The translations under genes were made by a program, and so were the position numbers. A stretch of DNA of 64,000 nt from the NCBI GenBank assembly GCA_963817015.1, contig CAWFMV010000007.1, forward strand, positions 806,001 to 870,000, in the 5' to 3' direction. The notes beneath the pieces are model-generated. The model was not told where the DNA came from. It saw nothing but the letters and a program-made list of their open reading frames with translations, and ran no database searches. Positions 36,431 through 44,572 of this stretch are shown here, piece after piece. Source of the DNA: VAZQ01 sp963817015. GTDB taxonomy: Bacteria; Pseudomonadota; Alphaproteobacteria; Rhizobiales; Xanthobacteraceae. Within the stretch, counting starts at the first letter, position 1. Every line of letters starts with the position of its first letter.

Positions 36431-36938
36431 GGGCTTATGTCCTTGTTGGGATGGTCGGCGACACTAGAGCATGTCCCGTTCCGATGGAAACGGGACACGC
36501 TCCAGCCTTCGTTAAGGGGCGCATGTTCTTGTCGGCGACCAGTATCCACTTCGCCGGAACAGGCGCGAACCGCGTCCAACTGCTGTCAATGAAGCCCCCT
36601 TTTTGGCCGCAAAGCACGGCCGTCTCCGGGAAATTTGACCGCAAAATGACCTGCGGCGTATATGAATGTCCGATAACGAGCGATCGTGTCGCAGGGCACG
36701 TCCAAGCGCGCCGGTCAGGGTGGAAACCGCACGGAAACCGCACGTCTTGGGCCCCGGACTTCGACGCGATCCTATTGAAAGGACTTGCGGATCTGCCAAG
36801 CCCCTGCGAGCAAGCCGATCCGGCCACCGTCCGCCCGAACGCGCCAGGCCACGCCGATGGGGTTTTTCGGCAGGGCCGAGGATGCTTGGCTACTGCTCGG
36901 CCACCGCCGGGCATTGAAGTATTGAGGAGTGCTTGCTG
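36431..36938. other. 508-bp intergenic region between divergent operons
   Basis: No convincing gene here; the open frame on the minus strand (36435-37052) overlaps the EutA-like start and shows no protein-like character. The region holds two repeats near the TPP-enzyme end (see below) and a direct repeat of GGAAACCGCAC around 36720-36743. It must carry the promoters of both divergent operons. I looked for a cobalamin riboswitch because of the EutA-like gene and found no B12 box. Confidence 0.6.
36466..36504. repeat. Short inverted repeat GAGCATGTCCCGTTCC
   Basis: Arms AGCATGTCCCGTTCC and GGAAACGGGACACGCT form a hairpin of about 15 bp. A degenerate TTCTTGTCGGCGACCAGTAT sequence follows at 36520-36570 and resembles the family E element near 61.7 kb. 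Confidence 0.6.
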
Positions 36939-38715
36939 ATGGCTGATGCCGAAGACAAGAAACCAGAGGGGGGACATAGCCTTAATGATCATCTCTATGG
37001 CGAGAACATCGTCCACGAGCACGATGAGTATTCCGACCACGACCACGACCATTTCGAGTTCGACGAGGACGGGCCGCTAGAGCAGAATCCGATCTGGCTG
37101 CAGGATCACGTGACGCTGGTGAGCGTCGGCATCGATATCGGCTCGGCCGGCACCCAGGTCATCTTCTCGCGCATCAATCTGCGCCGCTATGGCGAGGACC
37201 TCACCAGCCGCTACTACGTGGTTTCGCGTGAAACACTCTATCAATCACCGAACGCGCTGACGCCCTACCAGAGCGAGGAGCTGATCGACGAGGCCGCGCT
37301 CGGCAAGATCATCGACGAGGCCTATGCGAAGGCAAATCTGCATCCGGACCAGATCGATACCGGTGCTGTGATCCTTACAGGCGAGGCCCTGCGTCGCGAG
37401 AACTCCGCTGCCATCGCGCGCATTCTGTCGGAGCAGGGCGGCGAATTCGTCTGCGCCACCGCCGGCCATCATATGGAGTCGATGCTGGCTGCCTACGGCT
37501 CGGGCGCCTCGCGCGTTTCGCACGATGAGGACAAACGCATCCTCAACATCGATATCGGCGGCGGCACCACCAAGCTCTCGGTGGTGGAGAAGGGCCACGT
37601 GATCGCAACCGCGGCGTTTCATGTCGGCGGCCGCCTGCAGGTCGTCGACGACAAGGGCACGATCGTGCGGCTCGATCCGGCCGGGCGTTTTCACGCGCGG
37701 CAGGCCGGCTTCGACTGGCACAAGGGCGATGTGATCGACACGAAGCTGCTCGACAAGGTCGCGGACGTGATGGCGGACGAGTTCGTGGCGGCGCTCATGC
37801 AAAGGCCGATGTCGTCTGCGATCTCGCATCTCTATCTCACCGATCCGATCCTGGATTTCGGCCGCATCGACGGCATGATGTTCTCCGGCGGCGTCGGCGA
37901 ATACGTCTATGGCCGCGAGACCCGCGATTTCGGCGACATGGGCCGCCGGCTCGGCCAGGCCATCCGGCGCAAGATCGACGCGGGCGCGCTGCCGTGGCCG
38001 CTGCTTGCCGGCGGGCGAATGCATCCGTGCCACCGCGCTCGGCGCTTCCGAATACAGTGTCCAGCTCTCCGGCAATACGAGCTATATCTCCAAGCCCGGC
38101 GAGTTGCTGCCGCGGCGTAATCTGCAGGTGCTGCAGCCGGCCTTCGAGTGCCAGGACATCATCGATTCCGCTGCGCTTGCCAAGGCGATCAAGACGCATT
38201 TCACCGGCTTCGACCTGGTCGAGGGCGAGGGCGAGGTCGCTCTGGCGCTGCGCTGGCAAGGACCGCCGTCGTATGAGCGCGTTGCGGCCTTCGCGGAAGG
38301 CATTCGGCATGGGCTTGCCAACACGATCGAGCGGAGAAAGCCGGTCTACATCATGCTCGATGGCGACATCGCCCAGACGCTCGGTGCGATCCTGCGCGAG
38401 GAGCTTCTGGTCGAGAGCGAAATTCTGGCGATCGATGGCGTGATGCTGCGCGACTTCGACTATATCGATCTCGGCCGCATCCGCATGCCCTCCTACACCG
38501 TACCGGTCACGATCAAGTCGCTCGTCTTCAGCGAAGGACCGCAGAGCGGCCGTCCGCACCAGCGCATCCATCATCACGACCATGATCATGCTCATGATCA
38601 CGGCCACGATCACAGCCATGGTCACGGTCATCACCACCATGATCACGGTCATCATCACCACGACCATGACCACGACGCGTCACATAGTCACGCTGCGCCG
38701 CGTGATCGGACCTGA
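36939..38715 (+). CDS. EutA-like ASKHA ATPase with histidine-rich ends, one frameshift
   Basis: About 591 residues. The ASKHA nucleotide-binding motifs are clear: phosphate 1 GIDIGSAGTQVIFS (about 68), phosphate 2 LNIDIGGGTTKLSVVEKG (about 203), and MMFSGGVGEYVYGRE (about 315). By resemblance it is an EutA-type reactivating factor, which exchanges damaged cobalamin in ethanolamine ammonia-lyase, but no eutB/eutC is here. The N-terminus has an HEHDEYSDHDHDHF stretch and the last ~55 residues hold about 25 histidines alternating with Asp/Gly, unusual for EutA and suggestive of metal binding. One extra G near 38026 breaks the frame. GAGGAG precedes ATG 36939. It heads an operon with an ABC transporter and a bicupin. 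Confidence 0.82.
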
Positions 38716-38741
38716 GAACGTGAGGCACTGGCCCCGACACC

Positions 38742-40490
38742 ATGGCTGAAGCAGTCACCCGCGGTTCTCCTCTGCCGGAAGCGCAAGTCGCATTCTGGCA
38801 GCGGCTGGATTCCAGATGGGTCCTGATCGGCGTGCCGATTGCACTGGTGCTCTGGCTCTCGCTGGTGCCGCTGGTATTCCTGCTCTGGCAGAGCTTCCTC
38901 ACTCCGCAGACCGCGAGCCGGCCGGCCGTCTTTACGCTCGAGAATTTCGAGACCGCCTATCTCAGCGCCGAGACCTTCCGGCTGTTCTTCAACTCGGTGC
39001 AGTTCGCGGTCGGCACCGCGATCTTCGCGCTCTGCCTCGGCACTGCGCTCGCCTGGATGAACGAGCGCACCAATACGCCGTTCAAGCGGTTGTTCTTCGC
39101 GCTCTCGCTCATTCCACTGGTGATCCCCGGCATCCTGTTCGTGGTGTCGTGGATCATGCTGGCGAGCCCGAAGATCGGCATCCTCAACGTCTGGCTGCAG
39201 TGGCTGTTCAACACCGACGAGGTGTTCATCAACATCTACACCATGCCGGGGATGATCTTTGTCGAGGGCCTGCACTATTCCCCGATGGCGTTTCTGTTGA
39301 TGACGGCGGCGTTCCGCTCGATGGACCCGTCGCTTGAGGAATCCGCCCTGATGAGCGGGGCCTCGATCCTACAGATCGCCTGGAAGATCACGCTCAAGCT
39401 GGCCTGGCCGGCTGCCGCTGGAGCGCTCCTGATTCTCCTGGTGCGCGCGCTTGAATCGTTCGAGGTGCCGGCGCTGCTCGGCCTGCCGGTCGGCATCCAG
39501 GTTTACACGTCGGCGATCTACCAGGCGATCCACCAATATCCGAGCCAGATCGGGCTCGCCGCCGCCTATGCGATTACGTTGCTGATGATCACGGGCGTCG
39601 GCATCTATCTGCAATCCCGGCTTGCCTACCACGGCTCGCGCTTCTCGACCGTCACCGGCAAAGGCTTCCGCCCGCGGACCGTCGATCTCGGCCGCTGGCG
39701 TTATTTCACGGCCTCGCTGTTCATTCTGTATTTCGTCGTCATCGTGCTGCTGCCGTTCCTGGTGCTGGTGTGGTCGTCGCTGCAGCGCTTCTATAGTCCG
39801 CCGTCATGGGCGGCGCTCAGCCGCGTCACCCTCGATTCGTATCGCGCTGTTCTCGACTATCCGCAATTCTGGTCGACCGTACGCAACAGCCTGTTCCTCT
39901 CGTTCACGACCGCCACGACCGTGATGCTGATCGGCGCCATCGTGTCGTGGGTGATCGTGCGCACCAAGATTCCCGGGCGCTGGGTGCTCGACAATCTCGC
40001 CTCGATGCCGCTCGTGTTTCCGGGCCTGGTGCTCGGGCTGTCGATCATGATCTGCTATCTCTACATCGACATTGGCGTCTATGGCACGATCTGGATCCTA
40101 CTGATCGCCTACGTGACGCGCTTCATGCCTTACGGCTCGCGCTACGTGTCGACGTCGATGCTGCAGATCCACAAGGAGCTCGAGGAATCGGCTGCCATGA
40201 GCGGAGCCTCCTGGGCGATGACGTTCCGGCGCGTGGTGCTGCCGCTGCTCAAGCCCGGGCTGCTCGCGGGCTGGATCTACGTCCTGATCGTCTCGATCCG
40301 AGAGCTGTCGAGTTCGATCCTGCTCTACAGCCCGGGCACCGAGGTGGTGTCCATCATGATCTGGGAGCTCTGGCAGAACGGGCAGTATGTCGAGCTCTCC
40401 GCGCTCGGCGTCATGCTGATCATTCTGTTGTTCTGCCTGGTGATGATTGCCCAGCTCGTGGGCAGGAGATTCGGAATTTCGGAGAGCTAG
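38742..40490 (+). CDS. ABC transporter permease, two fused membrane domains (Fe(III)/thiamine type)
   Basis: 582 residues, about 12 membrane segments. Two copies of the EAA loop that docks the ATPase: LEESALMSGASILQIAWKIT (about 200) and LEESAAMSGASWAMTFRRVV (about 478), so this single protein forms both halves of the channel, as in FbpB/SfuB-type permeases. It starts 26 bases after the EutA-like gene. A family B repeat lies in the 187 bases between it and the ATPase gene. The ligand is not readable. Confidence 0.92.
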   Translation: MAEAVTRGSPLPEAQVAFWQRLDSRWVLIGVPIALVLWLSLVPLVFLLWQSFLTPQTASRPAVFTLENFETAYLSAETFRLFFNSVQFAVGTAIFALCLGTALAWMNERTNTPFKRLFFALSLIPLVIPGILFVVSWIMLASPKIGILNVWLQWLFNTDEVFINIYTMPGMIFVEGLHYSPMAFLLMTAAFRSMDPSLEESALMSGASILQIAWKITLKLAWPAAAGALLILLVRALESFEVPALLGLPVGIQVYTSAIYQAIHQYPSQIGLAAAYAITLLMITGVGIYLQSRLAYHGSRFSTVTGKGFRPRTVDLGRWRYFTASLFILYFVVIVLLPFLVLVWSSLQRFYSPPSWAALSRVTLDSYRAVLDYPQFWSTVRNSLFLSFTTATTVMLIGAIVSWVIVRTKIPGRWVLDNLASMPLVFPGLVLGLSIMICYLYIDIGVYGTIWILLIAYVTRFMPYGSRYVSTSMLQIHKELEESAAMSGASWAMTFRRVVLPLLKPGLLAGWIYVLIVSIRELSSSILLYSPGTEVVSIMIWELWQNGQYVELSALGVMLIILLFCLVMIAQLVGRRFGISES

Positions 40491-40518
40491 TTGATGACTG
40501 GTTGGCAAGTTTCGCTCC

Positions 40519-40604
40519 GTTCGTCCCCGCGAAAGCGGGGACCCAGAATCGATGGTGAGGATCTAGCTTTTGGCCCTGGGTCCCCGCTTTCGCGGGGACG
40601 AACG
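40519..40604. repeat. Palindromic repeat pair, family B, copy 3
   Basis: Arms CGTTCGTCCCCGCGAAAGCG and CGCTTTCGCGGGGACGAACG around an 86-bp unit, shorter inside than the other copies. It lies inside an operon, between permease and ATPase genes, so it may lower distal expression or protect the mRNA end. Confidence 0.88.
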
Positions 40605-40677
40605 GAGAAGGTTGGCCGGCCGTGACCAAGATGAGATCGTTGCGTATGCAGCGAGAACGAAGCCGGAGGGAACCGCC

Positions 40678-41826
40678 GTGCTCAAGGTGAACTCGCTTTA
40701 CACCGAATATGCGAGCGACAACGGGACCGTGGTGAAAGCCGCGCAGGACGTTTCGTTCGAGGTGCCCGAGGGCAAGCTGTTCACGCTGCTCGGCCCCTCC
40801 GGCTGCGGCAAGACCACGACGCTGCGCTCGATCGCCGGCCTCGAGCGGCCGACGTCGGGCGAGATCGAGGTCTCAGGCCGTGCCGTCTATTCGTCGAGCC
40901 GCGGCATTTTCGTCGCCCCCAACAAGCGCAATTTCGGCATGGTGTTCCAGTCCTACGCGATCTGGCCGCACATGAACGTGTTCCAGAACGTTGCGTTCCC
41001 GCTGGAGGTGCGCAAGGTCGACAAGCAGCAGATGCGCGACCGGGTGATGCGCGTGCTCACCGCTGTGCAGCTCGAACATCTGGTCGATCGCGAGGCAACC
41101 AAGCTTTCGGGCGGTCAGCAGCAGCGTCTGGCCCTGGCACGCGCGCTGGTGATGGAACCGCAGCTTCTGCTGCTCGACGAGCCGCTGTCCAATCTCGATG
41201 CCAAGCTGCGCGATCGCATGCGGACCGAGCTCAAGCGCCTGCAGCGCGAGCTCAACCTCACCACCATCTATGTCACCCACGACCAGAGCGAGGCACTCGC
41301 GCTTTCGCATGAGATCGCGGTGATGAGCGACGGCTTCATCAAGCAGGTCGGCACGCCGCGGCAGATCTACGAGACGCCGAACAGCCCGTTCGTTGCCGAT
41401 TTCGTGGGCACCACCAATTTCATCGGCGGGACCGTCAGCTCGCTGGAGAGCGGCGGGCGTTGCCTGGTCTCATCGGCGGTCGGGGAGATCAAGGCGCATG
41501 CTGGCGAAGGGGTTGCCAAGAACAAGACCGTGATCGTTTCGGTGCGCCCGGAGGACGTCGAGCTCTCCGAGCAGGAGCCGGCAGCGGCCGAGGGCGAAAC
41601 CATCATCCGCGCCACCGTCCATCACAAGGATTTCCTCGGTGAATACCTGGATTTCCAGGTCAAGGTGGGCGATGTTGTGCTGCAGTCGCGGGCCCATCCG
41701 TCGCTGCGGACGCCGACCGGCGACCCGATCTATGTGCGCATGAAGGCGGACAAGTGCGTCGCTATTCCGTCCGACATGCCGCCCAAGAGTGTGAATGAGA
41801 GTACGACGACGATCCGGCCGAGCTAG
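40678..41826 (+). CDS. ABC transporter ATP-binding protein
   Basis: 382 residues from GTG 40678, with GGAGG 7 bases upstream. Walker A GPSGCGKTTTLR, signature LSGGQQQR, Walker B LLLLDEPLSNLDAKLR and switch His in VTHDQSEALALS, followed by a C-terminal TOBE domain (about 245-370, RPEDVEL). It is of the PotA/FbpC/MalK class that energises Fe(III), polyamine or thiamine-type importers. Partner of the permease at 38742 and most likely of the binding protein at 43328. Confidence 0.93.
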   Translation: MLKVNSLYTEYASDNGTVVKAAQDVSFEVPEGKLFTLLGPSGCGKTTTLRSIAGLERPTSGEIEVSGRAVYSSSRGIFVAPNKRNFGMVFQSYAIWPHMNVFQNVAFPLEVRKVDKQQMRDRVMRVLTAVQLEHLVDREATKLSGGQQQRLALARALVMEPQLLLLDEPLSNLDAKLRDRMRTELKRLQRELNLTTIYVTHDQSEALALSHEIAVMSDGFIKQVGTPRQIYETPNSPFVADFVGTTNFIGGTVSSLESGGRCLVSSAVGEIKAHAGEGVAKNKTVIVSVRPEDVELSEQEPAAAEGETIIRATVHHKDFLGEYLDFQVKVGDVVLQSRAHPSLRTPTGDPIYVRMKADKCVAIPSDMPPKSVNESTTTIRPS

Positions 41827-41872
41827 GCCGGGCTTGACCAAGAACTGATGAAGACGCTGAAGGAGTGAATGC

Positions 41873-43001
41873 ATGGCCAAGGAAGCCCTCGCCTCGGAAG
41901 ACCTGGCGAAAAAATTCGCAACTGAAAAAGAGACGCCATATACCCGCTGGGTGAAGGCCGAGGGGCTCGACATCATCCCGGCGCTCTATGTGCGCAACCT
42001 GCGCACGGTCGACGTAAAGCCCTGGGCGCGGCGCGGCGGCAACGCAGTGTTCGTCAACCACGACGCCTCGCGCGTCTCCAACGATAGCTACGTGATGGAG
42101 ATCCCGCCCGGCAAGACGCTTGAGCCGCACCGGCAGCTCTACGAAGAGATGATCCTGGTCCTCGAGGGGCGCGGCTCGACCACGGTGTGGAATAACGAGG
42201 GCAAGCGCATCACGTTCGAGTGGAAGGCAGGCTCGCTGTTTGCAATCCCGCTCAACGCCTGGCACCAGCATTTCAATGGCTCGGGCACGCAACCGGCGCG
42301 CTATGTCGGCGTCACCAATGCGCCGCCGGTGATCAACCTCTACGAGGATCTCGACTTCATCTTCGGCTGCGACCATGACTTCAAGAATCGCTTCAATGGC
42401 GAGCCGGATTACTTCAGCGCCAAGGGCGAGCAGAGGGGCCTGCTTGCTGCAGACGAATTTCGTCGCTGACGCGATCAACCTGCCGCTGATCAGCGCCAAG
42501 GAGCGCGGGGCCGGCGGTGGCCACATCCGCTTCAGCATGGCCAAGGGCTCGATGAACAGCCACATCTCGCAGTTCCCGGTCGGCACCTACAAGAAGGGTC
42601 ACGCGCACGGGCCGGGCGCCTATGTGATCATTCTCTCGGGCGAGGGCTATTCGCTGATGTGGCCGGAGGGCGAGGAGCCCAAGCGTTACGAGTGGGAAGT
42701 CGGCACGCTCATCGTGCCGCCCAACATGTGGTTCCACCAGCACTTCAACTCCGGCACTACGCCGGCGCGCTATCTCGCGCTCAAGCACGAGGTCGTGTCG
42801 ATCCGCAATGCGCAAGGCGTGCCGAAGGCATGGATCAGCCGGCGTATCGGCGGCGACCAGATCGACTATGCTGATGAAACTCCGATGGTCCGCACCATGT
42901 TCTCCGACGAGCTCGCCAAGCGCGGGCTGACCCCGCGCATGGATCAGGCCTACGCGCAGGAGCTGCCTGATCTGCCGCCGAAGCTCGCCAAGTCGGCTTA
43001 G
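41873..43001 (+). CDS. Bicupin protein, one frameshift
   Basis: About 375 residues after correction. First barrel: LEPHRQLYEEMILVLEGRG and LNAWHQHFNGSG. Second barrel: KKGHAHGPGAYVIILSGEGY and MWFHQHFNSGTTPARYLAL. Both barrels retain the WHQHFN/FHQHFN motif, so they look like an internal duplication. One extra base near 42443 (GGCCTGCTTGCTGCAG) separates the halves. No exact family is recognised; gentisate-dioxygenase-like or quercetinase-like metal enzymes are possibilities. It is the last gene before a strong terminator and starts 46 bases after the ATPase gene. Confidence 0.82.
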
Positions 43002-43042
43002 CGCTAAGTCGGCGTAACGCTATCAAGGCCAAGATTGTTAAG

Positions 43043-43073
43043 CCGGCGCCGATCGCAAGATCGGCGCCGGTTT
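43043..43073 (+). terminator. Rho-independent terminator after the bicupin gene
   Basis: Perfect 12-bp stem CCGGCGCCGATC/GATCGGCGCCGG with a GCAA tetraloop, followed by TTTGCTTT. It lies 42 bases after the bicupin stop. It should end the EutA-like/ABC/bicupin transcript ahead of the binding-protein gene, in a 326-bp gap that also contains a family B repeat. Confidence 0.85.
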
Positions 43074-43118
43074 GCTTTGGTGGGCTCGATCGCTCTCGCT
43101 GCCGCGCCATATCCCCGG

Positions 43119-43233
43119 TGTCGTCCCCGCGAAGGCGGGGACCCATAACCACCCGCCTCTCAATATGTCTTTGCCGTTGCGATCCCGCCGTCAGGACACG
43201 GCGTATGGGTCCCCGCCTTCGCGGGGACGACAC
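43119..43233. repeat. Palindromic repeat pair, family B, copy 4
   Basis: Arms GTCGTCCCCGCGAAGGCGGG and CCCGCCTTCGCGGGGACGAC with ACCCATA / TATGGGT, about 115 bp. It lies between the terminator after the bicupin gene and the binding-protein gene. Confidence 0.88.
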
Positions 43234-43327
43234 CCGTGCTGTGGTGCGCTTGCCAATCAATATGCCCTGGCCCATTCTTCAAGCGACAACGCACAGCAAA
43301 AATCGCGTGTCCAAGGGAGAACGCCAA

Positions 43328-44374
43328 ATGTCCATCCGTTTCCGCCGCATGGTCTATGTCGGGCTCGCCTGCGTTGCCGTTTCTCCCGCCCTCGCGCAAA
43401 ACGTCTCGCCGACCATCGCCGAGCTTGCGACCTATGCGGGTGCAGATCGCACCGAGCGGCTGATCGCCGGCGCCAAGAAGGAAGGCGTCGTCAACGTCTA
43501 TTCCTCTGTCACCGTCGATGATCAGAAGGCGCTCGTGAATGCCTTCGAGAAGAAATACGGCGTGAAGCTGCAGTTCTGGCGTTCGAGCTCGGAAAGCATC
43601 CTGCAGCGCGCCATGGTGGAGTATCGCGGTGGACGCTACGAGGTCGACGCGATCGAAACGAGCGCGGCCGAGATGGAGTCGCTGCATCGCGAGAAGCTCC
43701 TCATTGAGGTGAAGTCGCCGCACATCGCCGATATCGTGCCGGCGGCGCTGCGTCCGCATCGCGAATGGGTGGGCGACCGCCTCAATATCATCTCGGCCGG
43801 CTACAACACCAACCTGGTTCGCAAGCAGGACGTGCCCAAGTCCTATGAGGACCTGCTCGATCCCAAGTGGAAGGGCAAACTCGGCATTGAAGCCGACGAT
43901 GCCGTCTGGTTCGGCGCGCTTGCCAATGCGATGGGCGAGGAGAAAGCGGTCAAGCTGTTCCGCGATCTGGTGCGGACCAACGGGCTGTCGGTGCGCAAGG
44001 GGCACACGCTGCTTGCGAACCTAGTGGTCTCAGGCGAGGTGCCGTTTTCGCTCACGCTCTATCATTACAAGGCGGAGCAGCTGAAGAATGCCGGCGCGCC
44101 GCTCGACTGGTACGTGCTGCCGCCCGGCTTCGCGCGCTTTCTTGGCACCGGCATCATGCGCCGCCCGCCGCATCCGCACGGGGCCGTGCTGTTCCTTGAT
44201 TTCATGCTGTCAGATGCGCAGCGCGTGCTGCTCGACCGCGACTTCACGCCCACCAACAGGAAGGTGAAGCCGCTCGACGTCGCCTTCAACGTCATCGATC
44301 CGGCGCAGATCCTGGACCAGGGCGACAAGTGGCAGAAGCTCTACGACGAGATCGTGGTCAAGCGGGGGCGTTGA
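43328..44374 (+). CDS. ABC transporter substrate-binding protein (Fe(III)/thiamine-type)
   Basis: 348 residues. Signal peptide YVGLACVAVSPALA, then a PBP2 fold with VVNVYSSVTVDDQKALVNAF, LQFWRSSSESILQRAMVEYR, ISAGYNTNLV and YEDLLDPKWKGKLGIEADD, the usual signature of FbpA/AfuA-like binding proteins. It is the natural partner of the permease and ATPase encoded just upstream, although a terminator separates them and it probably has its own promoter. GGGAGAACG precedes ATG 43328. Confidence 0.9.
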   Translation: MSIRFRRMVYVGLACVAVSPALAQNVSPTIAELATYAGADRTERLIAGAKKEGVVNVYSSVTVDDQKALVNAFEKKYGVKLQFWRSSSESILQRAMVEYRGGRYEVDAIETSAAEMESLHREKLLIEVKSPHIADIVPAALRPHREWVGDRLNIISAGYNTNLVRKQDVPKSYEDLLDPKWKGKLGIEADDAVWFGALANAMGEEKAVKLFRDLVRTNGLSVRKGHTLLANLVVSGEVPFSLTLYHYKAEQLKNAGAPLDWYVLPPGFARFLGTGIMRRPPHPHGAVLFLDFMLSDAQRVLLDRDFTPTNRKVKPLDVAFNVIDPAQILDQGDKWQKLYDEIVVKRGR

Positions 44375-44430
44375 GGGCTACCAGGGCAGGCGGCAGACTC
44401 CGTTGCTTCGACCAAGGCGAGGGCTCTGTT

Positions 44431-44562
44431 TCCCGGGCGACCGAAGGGAGACCCGGGACCAGGGCACTCGCGAAGCTCGCGATCGATCGCGCTTGGGTCC
44501 CGGGTCTCGCCATAGCGCGTCGAAGACGCGCGTGAACGCGCTTATGGCTCGCCCGGGACACG
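44431..44562. repeat. Palindromic intergenic repeat, family A, copy 3
   Basis: Begins with a CCCGGGCGACCGAAGGGAGA hairpin and ends with the shared core GCCATAGCGCGTCGAAGACG then CGTGAACGCGCTTATGGC. It fills the gap between the convergent binding-protein and RND genes. Confidence 0.8.
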
Positions 44563-44572
44563 AGGCTGTCGT

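Noticed and set aside
36431..36938. Cobalamin riboswitch upstream of the EutA-like gene
   Set aside because: Searched because EutA works on B12 enzymes; no B12 box or matching stems were found.
36435..37052. 205-codon minus-strand open frame in the gap before the EutA-like gene
   Set aside because: It overlaps the start of the better supported EutA-like gene, carries a repeat inside and has no recognisable domain.
38570..38700. Minisatellite DNA repeat at the end of the EutA-like gene
   Set aside because: The CAC/CAT pattern simply encodes the His-rich tail in frame; unit lengths are irregular.
13635..43233. CRISPR array made of the repeated GTCGTCCCCGC palindromes
   Set aside because: The repeats are kilobases apart, paired as inverted hairpins, and no cas genes are present.
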